Positions 13,369 to 22,223 of a stretch of 64,000 bases of DNA are shown here, one piece after another. A program made the position numbers and the translations under genes. Within the stretch, counting starts at the first letter, position 1. Each line of letters begins with the position of its first letter. The stretch spans positions 1,178,001-1,242,000 of the forward strand of contig NC_014151.1 in the NCBI RefSeq assembly GCF_000092865.1, read 5' to 3'. The notes beneath the pieces are model-generated. The model did no database searches. It worked only from the letters and a program-made list of their open reading frames with translations, and was not told where the DNA came from. The stretch is from Cellulomonas flavigena DSM 20109 (GTDB lineage: Bacteria; Actinomycetota; Actinomycetes; Actinomycetales; Cellulomonadaceae).

Positions 13369-16104
13369 CTACCGCGCGGCGAAGTGCGCCTGGACCGTGG
13401 CCGGTGACAGCACCGTGGTGTACAGGGCGACCTCGTCGAGCTGACCGGCGAAGTGGTTGATGCCGGCGGCGGGCTGGTCCGGGTTCGGCTGGATCCGCGC
13501 CAGGTTGATGTCGGTCGCCGTGGTGAGGTCCACCGTGCTTCCCGTACCGGACGACGTGGTGCCGTCCACGTACAGGGTGATCGGTCCGGACTTCTGCCGG
13601 GTGAAGACGACGTGGTGCCACCGGCCGTCGAGGTAGCCGGCGGCCGACGTGATGCTGGTGTTGCCCTTCCCGCTCGCGGCCGAGGTGCCCGCCACGACGG
13701 CGCCGTCGGCGCGCACCGAGATCCCGAAGTCGTTCGCGTTGTTCCAGCTGGCGCTCGCGTGGAGCAGGCCGGTGTTCTGTTCCCAGTCGCTGCTCTCGCC
13801 CCCGGCGGAGGACCCCTTGAACCAGAACTCGATCGAGAAGTCGGCGTGGAGCTGGCGGGCCAGGCGCGCGTGGTCGTCGGTCCCGTCGAACGTCGCGGCA
13901 CCGCCGCCGCCGGTGGTGAGCGCGCCCGGTTGACGCAGGAGCGGCCCGTTGACGTACTGCCCGTGGTTCGTGCCCACGCTGTCGGACAGCGCGGGGGAGG
14001 CGGTCACCGCGAAGTTGTCGAGGTGCATGCCCGTGGAGTCGGTGATCGTGGTGACGATCGGGGCGGTGTTCGGGACGTCCCACGCGAACCCGGACGCCAA
14101 CCCGGCGCGCCCGGGCCCGAGGATCGGTGCGGTGTCCGTCACGGCCACGCGCGCGACGCCGTCGACGAGCAGCCGGATCGTGCTGCCCACCATCTCCAGG
14201 GACAACCGGTACGACGTGCCGGCCGTGAGGGTCTGTGCGTGGTCACCGAGGTACGTGTAGACGTTGTCGACGACGCGGAAGAGGTACCACCTGCCGGGCC
14301 CCGTCTCGTACCGCGCGACGTAGTAGGTGCCCATGGTGACGCTCGGGTCCACGCGGCCGACGACCCCCACGATGTCGTTCGGCACCGTCGACCTCACATG
14401 GATGTCGGCGCTGACGGTGTAGTTGGCCGTGGGCGGCGTCCCCGACACGAGGTACAGGGAGGCGTAGGAGTCGACGCCGTCCCGCCGGAGCCGGCCTGCG
14501 TCCGTCACGACCATCGGCACGGGGGCGAGGATCCCGTGAGGCAGCCACGTCGCCCGGGTCTCGCCGCTGCGGCTCTCGAGGGTGGCTCCTGCGGTCGACG
14601 TGAAGGTGTCGCGCGTGACCTCGCCGCCGTCGTCCATCTCGTAGTAGCTGAGCAGGCCGGGTGTGCTCATGACCACGGCCGGGTACGGCGCCCGCAACCG
14701 GACGATCGCGGGCCCGGTCGTGACCCGCTGGTTGCCGACCCGGTCGGTGACGACGTACCGGTACTGGTAGCACCGTGCGCTGGTCACGACGTCGGCGACC
14801 GGGGACGACGCGGGATCGGTGCCGCCCGGGACGGTCACCCAGGCGGACCACGGCGCGCTGCACAGGCCGCCGACGAGCGGTGTGTCGGACCGCTGCAGCA
14901 CGCGTGAGCCGATGCCCGAGCCGGCGTCCGTGCCGGTGGTGAACGAGACGCTCACGGTCGTGCTCGACCGGACGCCGTCGGGGTACGCGATCGTCCCCGG
15001 TTCCGGTGCCTCGTCGTCCGCGACGAGCGTGAAGGGCGCGGGCGCGGAGGTGTTCCCCGCGCGGTCGGTCGCCGTGACGGTGCGTGTCCCGGGCCCCGCC
15101 GGCGTCCCGGTCCACCGGTAGGTGACGACGCCGGTGCCGCCGGGCGTCGACGTCCAGCCGCTGCCGAGCGTCGGGAAGACGTACGTCGCGATCCCCGAGG
15201 CGGTGTCGGAGGCGGTCGCCGTGAGGGTCACGGCGCCGCTCGGCGCGGCCGACCGGTAGTGCACCGTCGACCCGGTGCCGGACCAGGCGGTGCTCGAGAA
15301 GCCGGAGAACGTCAGCGAGGGGGCGAACGGCGGGACCGTGTCGACCTTGACGTCGCCGCTGGTGTACGTCGTGGTGTTGCCGAGCGTGTCCGCCACGGTG
15401 AGCAGGTACCGGTGGCAGGACTGGTCCGCCACGGTGTCGGTCGGCGCCCCGCCGGGGTCGGTCGCGACGAGCACGGCCGTGCCGAACGTCCCGCAGGTGC
15501 CGTCGGTGAGGGGCGCCGAGGCGCGATGCAGGGTGCTGCCGGGCGCGATCCCGGCGGGGTCCGTGCCGGGCGACGTCACGAGGGTCAGTGTCGTGGTGCG
15601 CGAGTAGCCGGCCGTCAGGCCCGTGGCCTCCACCGTGCCGCCCGTGGGGCCGTCGCCGTCGTCGCCGACGACCGTGACCACGGCGCTGCGGCCGCTCTCG
15701 GCGCCGGACCAGCCACCGATGCGCGGCGTCACGGTGTAGACCCAGCGGCCGGCCGGCACCGGTGCCTCGGTGCAGGATGTGCCGGGCACGATGCCGCTGC
15801 ACGCCGTGAGGACGGTCTGCTCGACCAGGGTGTCCGCGTCGTAGCGGCGCACGAGGTGGCCGGGCGCAGGGTCGCCCGACGCGAGCGTCCCCGCCGCCCA
15901 GGTCAGGGTCGCGCTCGTGCCGTCGAGCAGCACGGTGGGCGCCGAACCGGGGCCGACGCTGCCGGCGGCGGCGGCGCCGCGGCCGCCTGCGCCGGAGTCC
16001 ACCGTCCACCACGCCTGGCTGCCGAGACCGAGCGCGACGACGAGCACGACGACGAGCGGGGCGACGAGCCGGCGTGCGCGGTGCCGTGCGTGGCGGGGCG
16101 TCAC
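13369..16104 (-). CDS. Large secreted surface protein with Ig-like and LamG-type domains
   Basis: 911 residues from the GTG that overlaps the preceding stop. Residues 13-30 form one membrane or signal helix after a very basic start (RHARHRARR). About 60-500 are Ig-like beta repeats with phrases such as TVTATDRAGNTSAP and RVGNQRVTTGP. About 500-700 look like a concanavalin-type domain (YYVARYETGPGRWYLFR). About 715-911 are a typical LamG/concanavalin domain (IEFWFKG, DGRWHHVVFTR, LDEVALY). No LPXTG sorting signal is seen. Last gene of a four-gene operon with three small anchored paralogues. Probably an adhesin or sugar-binding surface protein; the ligand is unknown. Confidence 0.85.
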   Translation of the reverse strand: MTPRHARHRARRLVAPLVVVLVVALGLGSQAWWTVDSGAGGRGAAAAGSVGPGSAPTVLLDGTSATLTWAAGTLASGDPAPGHLVRRYDADTLVEQTVLTACSGIVPGTSCTEAPVPAGRWVYTVTPRIGGWSGAESGRSAVVTVVGDDGDGPTGGTVEATGLTAGYSRTTTLTLVTSPGTDPAGIAPGSTLHRASAPLTDGTCGTFGTAVLVATDPGGAPTDTVADQSCHRYLLTVADTLGNTTTYTSGDVKVDTVPPFAPSLTFSGFSSTAWSGTGSTVHYRSAAPSGAVTLTATASDTASGIATYVFPTLGSGWTSTPGGTGVVTYRWTGTPAGPGTRTVTATDRAGNTSAPAPFTLVADDEAPEPGTIAYPDGVRSSTTVSVSFTTGTDAGSGIGSRVLQRSDTPLVGGLCSAPWSAWVTVPGGTDPASSPVADVVTSARCYQYRYVVTDRVGNQRVTTGPAIVRLRAPYPAVVMSTPGLLSYYEMDDGGEVTRDTFTSTAGATLESRSGETRATWLPHGILAPVPMVVTDAGRLRRDGVDSYASLYLVSGTPPTANYTVSADIHVRSTVPNDIVGVVGRVDPSVTMGTYYVARYETGPGRWYLFRVVDNVYTYLGDHAQTLTAGTSYRLSLEMVGSTIRLLVDGVARVAVTDTAPILGPGRAGLASGFAWDVPNTAPIVTTITDSTGMHLDNFAVTASPALSDSVGTNHGQYVNGPLLRQPGALTTGGGGAATFDGTDDHARLARQLHADFSIEFWFKGSSAGGESSDWEQNTGLLHASASWNNANDFGISVRADGAVVAGTSAASGKGNTSITSAAGYLDGRWHHVVFTRQKSGPITLYVDGTTSSGTGSTVDLTTATDINLARIQPNPDQPAAGINHFAGQLDEVALYTTVLSPATVQAHFAAR

Positions 16105-16583
16105 GGGTCCGCCCGCAGGTACACCGAGAACGTCGCGCCCTGGCACGCGTCCGGCGCGTCGGCGCCCATCGCGAGCGCCGCGGGCAGGGTGACGTCGAGT
16201 GTGCCGGCCGCGCCGCCGACCCGGGGCGGCACGGTCCACCCCGCACCACCGTTCGTCTGGTCCGTGAAGGACAGCGCGGACACGTCGCAGCCGGACGTCG
16301 TGTCGAACCCGCCGGTGCCCCGGGCCGTGTCGAGCAGCAGGGCGGGCACCACGAGGGTGACGGGGTTCGGGTTCGTCACCGTGAGGCTCACCTCGGCGGT
16401 CCCCCCGGGGTAGAGCCGGGTGGTCGGGGTCCCGGGGGAGAGGGTCACGGGCACCGTCGTGCCGGTCGTCGCGGTCCCCGCGCCCGTCCCGGCGGCGGAC
16501 CACACCGCGTACGAGGTGCCGGCCGCGGCGACGACGAGCACGGCCGCGAGCACCCCGGTGCGCGTGCCTGCGCGGGCGTTCAC
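16101..16583 (-). CDS. Small membrane-anchored protein, two-cysteine paralogue C (SipW-type-like signal)
   Basis: 160 residues. A basic start is followed by a hydrophobic segment at about 10-28 ending in SYAVWSAAG, like the signals of SipW-dependent (TasA/camelysin-type) proteins. The domain has a PGGTAEVSLTVTNPNPV strand pair, a first cysteine in SGCDVSALSFTD, and a second in the C-terminal DACQGATFSVYL. This pattern recurs in the two genes upstream. GTG start with GGGAGG at five bases. It overlaps both neighbours by four bases. Function unknown; probably an exported Ig-like subunit. Confidence 0.82.
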   Translation of the reverse strand: MNARAGTRTGVLAAVLVVAAAGTSYAVWSAAGTGAGTATTGTTVPVTLSPGTPTTRLYPGGTAEVSLTVTNPNPVTLVVPALLLDTARGTGGFDTTSGCDVSALSFTDQTNGGAGWTVPPRVGGAAGTLDVTLPAALAMGADAPDACQGATFSVYLRADP

Positions 16584-17116
16584 GAGGACCTCCCGACGGC
16601 CGTGAACGCGAGCGTGACGGTCGCGCCCTGGCAGCCGTCCTGGTTGACGGGCCGGTCGACGAGCTCGATCCGCGGCCACGTGGCGGGAGGGGCGGAGGTG
16701 CCGCTCAGGCGTGCGGTGCTCCGGGCGTCCACGTCCACGGCGAGAGAGGCAGGCGCTTGGGTCAGCACGAAGTCGGCCGGGGTGCACGGGCGGTCGTCGT
16801 CGGCCTGCGGTGCGCTGAGGTCCACGATCTCGACCACCAGGTCGGTCACCACCACGGCCTGGTCGCCGCGGTGGGTGACCGCGACGTCGATCGGGCTCGT
16901 GGTCCCGGGGCGCAGCTCCCGGATGGTGCTGCCGCTGATCTCGAGGGAGGTGCCGCCGCCGGCGGCGTCGACGCCGCTCGCTCCGGCTCCGGTGACGCCC
17001 TGTCCTGCGCCGAGGCGGCCGAGCAGGAAGCCCACGAGGACGAGCGCGAGAGCGCCCGCGCCCCACAGGAGGACGGACGCGCGGCGCGGCGAGGTTCTCG
17101 TGCTCAGGGCGTCCAC
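16580..17116 (-). CDS. Small membrane-anchored protein, two-cysteine paralogue B
   Basis: About 178 residues with one membrane helix near the N-terminus (VLLWGAGALALVLVGFLLG) and an exported beta domain. Cysteines lie in PCTPADFVLTQ and in the C-terminal NQDGCQGATVTLAF, matching the neighbouring paralogues. The start is uncertain. The GTG at 17116 is used here, but GAGGAGG (17116-17122) overlaps it and is correctly spaced (8 bases) only for a CTG at 17107. A longer GTG start at 17170 would fall inside an inverted repeat. Translationally coupled to the next gene. Confidence 0.78.
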   Translation of the reverse strand: MDALSTRTSPRRASVLLWGAGALALVLVGFLLGRLGAGQGVTGAGASGVDAAGGGTSLEISGSTIRELRPGTTSPIDVAVTHRGDQAVVVTDLVVEIVDLSAPQADDDRPCTPADFVLTQAPASLAVDVDARSTARLSGTSAPPATWPRIELVDRPVNQDGCQGATVTLAFTAVGRSS

Positions 17117-17143
17117 CTCCTCGCCGTGAGGTCCGGTCGTGCG

Positions 17144-17178
17144 TGTGGGCGGGCGGACACGCGGGTCCACCCGCCCAC
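17144..17178 (-). terminator. Intergenic stem-loop between paralogues A and B
   Basis: GTGGGCGGG and CCCGCCCAC form a 9-bp G+C stem around a 16-17 base loop just after the stop of paralogue A. No T-run follows, so it may lower rather than stop read-through into the downstream genes, giving more of the first product. Confidence 0.4.
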
Positions 17179-17194
17179 GCGGCAGGTGCGCAGG

Positions 17195-17725
17195 TCAGCT
17201 GACGGCGTAGGCCAGCTCCACGGTCGCGCCCTTGCAGGCGTCCTGGTTCCTGGCCGCGTCGTTCGCGAAGGCGATGGTCGCGCCGCCCCAGGTGTCGCCC
17301 GTGTCGACCTCGGCGTTCACGGTCATCACCTCGCCGGTGAGCGTGTAGTCCTCGGTGCTGCACCCGGCCACCGGGTCGCCGTTGACGTCCACCACGGCGG
17401 CGATGCTCGCCGTCACCGTCGCGACGTACACCGGGCCTTCGTTGGGGTTCGTGAACGTGCCGGAGAGCGGCTGGGGGCCGATGCCCGGGCCCATGTCCGA
17501 CACGGTGCTCGTCTGGTTCGCCGTGAGGGGCGCCGTGGTGCCGGTGCCAGCCTCGCCCGTCCCTGAGCCGCCGGCCGTCCAGTAGGCGAACGCGATGCCG
17601 CCGGCCAGGAGCGTCAGGGCGCCGGTCGCCAGGACGACGCGGTTCGTCTTCTTCTTCGTGGTGCGCGTGGGTTCTCCCGGGTGTCCGAAGGCCGCCGGAC
17701 GACGTGCCGGCCGACATCTCGGCAT
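17195..17725 (-). CDS. Small membrane-anchored protein, two-cysteine paralogue A
   Basis: 176 residues from the first ATG. A lysine-rich stretch (TKKKTNR) precedes a hydrophobic helix at about 30-48 that ends FAYWTAGG, a SipW-type-like signal. The exported domain has TNPNEGPVYVATV, a cysteine in GCSTEDYTLTG and a C-terminal NQDACKGATVELAY motif. The ATG at 17725 has no ribosome-binding site. GGGAG instead lies five bases before an ACG (17668), the natural position for a start just ahead of the basic stretch. First gene of the operon that ends with the LamG protein. Function unknown. Confidence 0.8.
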   Translation of the reverse strand: MPRCRPARRPAAFGHPGEPTRTTKKKTNRVVLATGALTLLAGGIAFAYWTAGGSGTGEAGTGTTAPLTANQTSTVSDMGPGIGPQPLSGTFTNPNEGPVYVATVTASIAAVVDVNGDPVAGCSTEDYTLTGEVMTVNAEVDTGDTWGGATIAFANDAARNQDACKGATVELAYAVS

Positions 17726-17860
17726 CGGCAGGTCGCTCGTCCAACGTGACCTCGTCCGCGCACCTCACCTGGCCGGCGCCGAGGAACCGCCACGATCGCG
17801 GGGAGCGACCCGCCGACGGGCGATCCGCCCCCGGGCGCGGGCGGGGTACAGGATGCGGTC

Positions 17861-19105
17861 ATGACGACCGCCGTCCCGGCCCTCGCCGGCGCCGTCCTCG
17901 TCCGCGGCGACGTCGTGACACCGTCCGCGGTGGCACGCGACGCCGTCGTCGCGGTCCGTGCCGGCACGATCGTGTGGGTGGGGCCGTCCGGCGAGGTCGC
18001 GGAGGACCTGCTGCCCGCGCCGGCCCCGGGTCTGGTCGTGCTGCCCGGGCTGGTCGACCTGCACTGCCACGGCGGCGGGGGAGCGGGCTTTCCCGACGCG
18101 ACCGGGCTCGAGGACGTGCGCCACGCCGCGGACGAGCACCTGCGCCACGGCACGACGACGCTCGTCGCGTCGCTGGTGACGGCACCTCGGGACGACCTGC
18201 TGACGCGGACCGCGCTGCTCGCCGACGCGGCCGACGCCGGGGTCGTCGCGGGTGTGCACCTCGAGGGACCGTTCCTCTCGGTCGCGCGGTGCGGTGCGCA
18301 GCACCCCGACCACATGTGCGTGGGGGACGCGGCCCTCGTGCGCGAGCTCGCCGCCGCGGCGCGCGGTCACCTGCTGACCATGACGGTCGCGCCCGAGGTC
18401 CCGGGGGTGGCCGACGGGGGCGACGACGTCCTCGCCGCGCTCGTCGGGGCGGGCGCGCTGCCCTCCGTGGGCCACACCGACGCGACCGCCGAGGTCACCG
18501 AGGCGGCGATCGCGCGGGCCTTCGACCTGCTGGCCACCGTGCCGCAGGCGCGGGGTGCGCGCGGCACGGCCACCCACCTGTTCAACGGCATGCGTCCCCT
18601 GCACCACCGCGACCCCGGCCCCGTGGCGGCGTGCCTCGCGGCAGCGGCGCGCGGTGAGCTCGTCGTCGAGCTCGTGGCCGACGGCACGCACCTGGCGCCC
18701 GCGACGGTGCGCTCGGTGCTCGACCTCGTCGGGCCGGACGGCGTCGTGCTGGTCACGGACGCGGTCGCGGCCGCCGGTGCGGCCGACGGCGACCACCGCC
18801 TGGGCCCGCACGCCGTGCGGGTGGTCGACGGCGTGGCGCGGGTCCTCGAGGTCGCGCCGGACGGCACGGCGTCGGCGGGGGCGATCGCGGGCGGCACCGC
18901 GCACCTGCTCGACGTCGTGCGCGGCACGGTCGCGGCGGGTGTACCTCTCGTGGCGGCGGTCCGCGCCGCCTCGACCACGCCCGCCGACGTCCTCGGGCGG
19001 CGGGACGTCGGTGCCCTCGTCCCGGGTCGCCGGGCGGACCTCCTCGTCACGACGGCCGACCTGCGCCCGGTCCGGGTGGCGCGCGGGGGTGTCTGGGTCG
19101 CCTGA
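17861..19105 (+). CDS. nagA: N-acetylglucosamine-6-phosphate deacetylase
   Basis: Amidohydrolase that turns GlcNAc-6-phosphate into glucosamine-6-phosphate and acetate, in chitin and cell-wall amino sugar use. 414 residues. Metal site HCHGG (H68, H70), HLEGPF with E135, [16 protein letters not shown] and the late VLVTDAVAA segment are all present. The ATG at 17861 follows CAGGAT by six bases; this could be a short ribosome-binding site or a -10 box of a leaderless transcript. No other nag gene lies alongside. It converges on the LacI gene. Confidence 0.94.
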   Translation: MTTAVPALAGAVLVRGDVVTPSAVARDAVVAVRAGTIVWVGPSGEVAEDLLPAPAPGLVVLPGLVDLHCHGGGGAGFPDATGLEDVRHAADEHLRHGTTTLVASLVTAPRDDLLTRTALLADAADAGVVAGVHLEGPFLSVARCGAQHPDHMCVGDAALVRELAAAARGHLLTMTVAPEVPGVADGGDDVLAALVGAGALPSVGHTDATAEVTEAAIARAFDLLATVPQARGARGTATHLFNGMRPLHHRDPGPVAACLAAAARGELVVELVADGTHLAPATVRSVLDLVGPDGVVLVTDAVAAAGAADGDHRLGPHAVRVVDGVARVLEVAPDGTASAGAIAGGTAHLLDVVRGTVAAGVPLVAAVRAASTTPADVLGRRDVGALVPGRRADLLVTTADLRPVRVARGGVWVA

Positions 19106-19113
19106 GGCGACCC
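19095..19113. terminator. Hairpin enclosing the nagA stop codon
   Basis: GGGTCGCC TGA GGCGACCC is a perfect 8-bp stem whose 3-base loop is the nagA stop codon itself. It lies between convergent genes and could end both transcripts, although no T-run follows on either strand. Confidence 0.5.
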
Positions 19114-19119
19114 GTGCGG

Positions 19120-20127
19120 TCAGCGTGCCGGCGGCGCGGTCGACGAGCGTTCGACGAGCTGCGGCGGCAGGAGCCGGATCTCGGCCGGCTCGTGGCGCTC
19201 GACGCGCGCCATGGCCATCTCGACGGCGACGCGCCCGATCGTGTGGGCGGGGATCTCGACGCTCGTCATGGGCAGCGGCTGCGCGAGCGCGACGTCGGGC
19301 GGGCACACGGCCAGCACCGAGACGTCGTCGGGGACGCGCAGGCCGCGCTCGCGGAGCGCCGAGAGGACCCACGGCAGGGCGAGCTCGTTGTGCACGACGA
19401 GCCCGGTGACGTCGGGCTGGTCGGCCAGCACGCGGGCCACGGCGTCGGCGGCACCGGCCGACGATGCCTCGCACGGCTCGACGACGCCCCGGACGCCCGC
19501 GTCGGCCGCGCCCAGCGTGAACCCTTCGACGAGCCGCTCCGCGTACGAGGTGTGACGTTCCATCACCGCACGCGGGGACCCGACCAGCGCGACCCGGCGG
19601 TGCCCCAGGGACGCGAGGTGCGCGACGGCGGTGCGCCCGACGGCGGCGAAGTCGAGGTCGACGCAGGACAGGCCCTCGGGGTCGCGGGGGAGGCCGATGA
19701 GGACGGCGGGCTGGCTCAGCTCGGCCAGCACGGGGACGCGCGGGTCCTCCGCCTCGACGTCGAGCATGACGAACGCGTCCACCATCGACCCGAACGCCAC
19801 CCGCTCCATGCCGGCGATCTCGTCGGAGGTGAGCAGCAGCACGTCGTGGTCGAAGGTGCGGGCGGCCGTGACGACCCCGGTGACGAACTGCATGATGACC
19901 GCCACGTCGACGTCGACCCGCAGGGGTGCCATGAGGCCGATGACGTCGGTGCGGCTGGACGCGAGCGCGCGCGCGCCGGCGTGCGGGCGGTAGCCGAGGT
20001 CCCGGATGGCGCGCTCGACGCGTTGCCGTGTGGGCGCGGAGATCGGCCGCTTGCCGGACAGCACGTAGGACACGGTGGAGGTCGACACCCCCGCCGCCCG
20101 TGCCACGTCGTCGATGGTGGTCGCCAC
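19120..20127 (-). CDS. LacI family regulator, probable CelR/CebR-type repressor of the beta-glucosidase
   Basis: 335 residues. Helix-turn-helix at 2-25 ([27 protein letters not shown]), the hinge with ALAS, then a periplasmic-binding-protein-like effector domain. The GTG at 20127 has GGAG four bases upstream and puts the helix-turn-helix right at the N-terminus; upstream extensions are non-coding. Divergent from the GH1 gene with 246 bp between them, containing a CelR-like operator. In cellulolytic Actinobacteria such regulators respond to cellobiose; that ligand is inferred here. Confidence 0.92.
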   Translation of the reverse strand: MATTIDDVARAAGVSTSTVSYVLSGKRPISAPTRQRVERAIRDLGYRPHAGARALASSRTDVIGLMAPLRVDVDVAVIMQFVTGVVTAARTFDHDVLLLTSDEIAGMERVAFGSMVDAFVMLDVEAEDPRVPVLAELSQPAVLIGLPRDPEGLSCVDLDFAAVGRTAVAHLASLGHRRVALVGSPRAVMERHTSYAERLVEGFTLGAADAGVRGVVEPCEASSAGAADAVARVLADQPDVTGLVVHNELALPWVLSALRERGLRVPDDVSVLAVCPPDVALAQPLPMTSVEIPAHTIGRVAVEMAMARVERHEPAEIRLLPPQLVERSSTAPPAR

Positions 20128-20230
20128 GTCGCTCCGTTCGTCACGCGCTCGTCGGTGGACGTTCCCCCGCGTGGTGCCGATCACCCTAGCGGCGCCCGCC
20201 GGGCCGGGCAGGGTGGGGCGGTACGGCGTG

Positions 20231-20264
20231 GCGGAGTCGTCCCAGGGGTGCGGGAGCGGTCCCA
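20231..20264. promoter_or_regulatory. CelR/CebR-like operator, with a weaker second copy
   Basis: CGGGAGCGGTCCCA (20251-20264) matches 12 of 14 bases of the known CebR/CelR box TGGGAGCGCTCCCA. A weaker version, GCGGAGTCGTCCCA (20231-20244, 9 of 14), lies exactly 20 bp upstream, about two helical turns. Both are in the divergent region between the LacI gene and the beta-glucosidase. Confidence 0.65.
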
Positions 20265-20271
20265 GGCTGTG

Positions 20272-20277
20272 TATCGT
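20272..20277 (+). promoter_or_regulatory. Possible -10 box of the beta-glucosidase gene
   Basis: TATCGT, preceded by TG, lies eight bases after the CelR-like operator and about 97 bp before the ATG. A repressor on the operator would cover the -35 region. A second frame, TATCGA at 20277-20282, is also possible. Confidence 0.4.
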
Positions 20278-20373
20278 ATCGATTCGACCCGCGGGCACCG
20301 AGGCCGCGCGGGTCCGTCGGCCCCCACCGCCGGCCGACCCTCACCAGCTCCCGCCCCCACCGGAGGCCATGCC

Positions 20374-21822
20374 ATGACCAGCACGACGAGGCCGTCCGGC
20401 CGCGCGTTCCCCGCCGACTTCCTCTGGGGGTCGGCGACCGCGTCCTACCAGATCGAGGGCGCCGTGGCCGAGGACGGCCGCGCGCCGTCGATCTGGGACA
20501 CCTTCTCCCACACGCCGGGCAAGGTCCTCGACGGTGACACGGGTGACGTCGCGGTCGACCACTACCACCGCGTGCCGCAGGACGTCGCGATCATGCAGGA
20601 CCTCGGCCTGCAGGCCTACCGGTTCTCAATCTCGTGGTCGCGCGTGCTGCCGGCGGGCACCGGCGAGGTCAACCAGGCCGGCCTGGACTTCTACTCCGAC
20701 CTCGTCGACCGCCTGATCGCCGCCGACATCAAGCCCGTCGTGACGCTCTACCACTGGGACCTGCCGCAGACGCTGGAGGACGCGGGCGGCTGGACCAACC
20801 GTGCGACCGCCGAGGCGTTCGCGGCGTACGCCCGCGTCGTCGCGCGGGCGCTGGGCGACCGCGTGCACCTGTGGACGACGCTCAACGAGCCGTGGTGCTC
20901 CGCGTTCCTCGGCTACGGTTCCGGCGTGCACGCCCCCGGCGTGACCGACCCGGCCGCCGCGCTCGCCGCCGTGCACCACCTCAACCTCGCGCACGGGCTG
21001 GCCGCGACCGCGATCCGCGAGGAGCTCGGTGCTGCCACGCCCGTTTCGATCACCCTCAACCTGCACGTCACCCGGGCGGCCTCGCCCGCACCCGCCGACG
21101 TCGAGGCGAAGCGCCGCATCGACACGATCGCCAACGAGGTCTTCCTCGGCCCGCTCCTCGAGGGTGCCTACCCCGAGCGGGTGTTCGCCGACACCGCCGC
21201 CATCTCCGACTGGTCCTTCGTGCAGGAGGGCGACCTCGAGCTCATCCGGGTCCCGATCGACCTGCTCGGCGTGAACTACTACTCGACCGGCCGCGTCCAG
21301 CACGGCACGCCGCCCGTCGGCGACGGCACGCCGGGCCCGGACGGGCACCGGTCGTCCGTCGTCAGCCCGTGGATCGGCGCCGACAACGTCGAGTGGCTCC
21401 CGCAGCCGGGTCCCCACACCGCGATGGGGTGGAACATCGAGCCACAGGGCCTCGTCGACCTGCTGCTCGAGCTCCACGAGCGCTACCCCGAGCTGCCGCT
21501 GGCGATCACCGAGAACGGCGCCGCGTTCTACGACACGGTGACCGACGACGGCCGCGTCCACGACCCCGACCGCGTCGCGTACCTGCACGACCACGTCGAC
21601 GCCGTCGGGGAGGCCCGCGACAAGGGCGTCGACGTGCGGGGCTACTTCGTGTGGTCCCTGTTCGACAACTTCGAGTGGGCGTACGGCTACGACCGCCGGT
21701 TCGGCGTCGTGCACGTCGACTACGACACGCAGGTCCGCACGCTCAAGGACTCCGCGCGCTGGTACCGCGAGCTCGTCCGCACCGGCACGATCCCGACGCC
21801 GGAGTCCGCCGCCTCGCTGTGA
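20374..21822 (+). CDS. GH1 beta-glucosidase
   Basis: 482 residues; cytoplasmic, no signal peptide. Hydrolyses beta-glucosides such as cellobiose. The family 1 N-terminal signature [19 protein letters not shown], acid/base glutamate E172 in TLNEPW and nucleophile E380 in ITENGA are all present. The ATG at 20374 has GGAGG eight to ten bases upstream; an earlier ATG at 20369 is in another frame. The adjoining LacI gene and operator suggest induction by cellodextrins taken up from cellulose. No transporter genes are in the window. Confidence 0.95.
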   Translation: MTSTTRPSGRAFPADFLWGSATASYQIEGAVAEDGRAPSIWDTFSHTPGKVLDGDTGDVAVDHYHRVPQDVAIMQDLGLQAYRFSISWSRVLPAGTGEVNQAGLDFYSDLVDRLIAADIKPVVTLYHWDLPQTLEDAGGWTNRATAEAFAAYARVVARALGDRVHLWTTLNEPWCSAFLGYGSGVHAPGVTDPAAALAAVHHLNLAHGLAATAIREELGAATPVSITLNLHVTRAASPAPADVEAKRRIDTIANEVFLGPLLEGAYPERVFADTAAISDWSFVQEGDLELIRVPIDLLGVNYYSTGRVQHGTPPVGDGTPGPDGHRSSVVSPWIGADNVEWLPQPGPHTAMGWNIEPQGLVDLLLELHERYPELPLAITENGAAFYDTVTDDGRVHDPDRVAYLHDHVDAVGEARDKGVDVRGYFVWSLFDNFEWAYGYDRRFGVVHVDYDTQVRTLKDSARWYRELVRTGTIPTPESAASL

Positions 21823-21827
21823 CCCCC

Positions 21828-21877
21828 GCCGTCCGGGACCCGCACGCGCCACCGGCGCGTGGTGGGTCCCGGACGGC
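21828..21877 (+). terminator. Strong hairpin terminator after the beta-glucosidase
   Basis: GCCGTCCGGGACCC pairs with GGGTCCCGGACGGC (14 bp), continued by CACGCGCC with GGCGCGTG around an ACC loop, interrupted only by a one- or two-base bulge. It begins six bases after the stop. There is no T-run, which is common for actinobacterial terminators. Confidence 0.75.
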
Positions 21878-21917
21878 GCGTTGGTGCCGCACGCCGAGTC
21901 CGGGTGAGGATGGAGGC

Positions 21918-22223
21918 GTGCCCCGTTCCCGCCGCTCCGAGCGCCGTCCGTACGGTGCGCCGTACGTGCCGCTCGACGTCGAGCGCGCCACCGGCGGCCG
22001 CCGCGCCGAGACCGGGCCCGACGGCGAGTGGGTCGTGCAGCGCGTCCGCGGCTCCGACCGCGAGTACCGCTGCCCGGGCTGCGACCAGGTCGTCGCACCC
22101 GGCACCCCGCACGTCGTCGCGTGGCGGACCGACTCGTGGCGCGGCGACGGCCTCGACGAGCGTCGTCACTGGCACCCCGCGTGCTGGGACGCACGCACCC
22201 GACGCGGGCCGACGCGCCGATGA
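21918..22223 (+). CDS. Small zinc-ribbon-like protein
   Basis: 101 residues, arginine rich at both ends. CPGCDQVV and the later RRHWHPACW supply cysteine and histidine residues in the spacing of a small metal-binding domain found in many unannotated actinobacterial proteins. GTG start at 21918 with GGAGG close by. The stop overlaps the ATG of the HAD gene (ATGA). Function unknown; nucleic acid binding is possible from composition but not shown. Confidence 0.75.
   Translation: MPRSRRSERRPYGAPYVPLDVERATGGRRAETGPDGEWVVQRVRGSDREYRCPGCDQVVAPGTPHVVAWRTDSWRGDGLDERRHWHPACWDARTRRGPTRR

Noticed and set aside
13369-17725. Sortase-assembled pilus
   Set aside because: No LPXTG signal and no sortase in the region.
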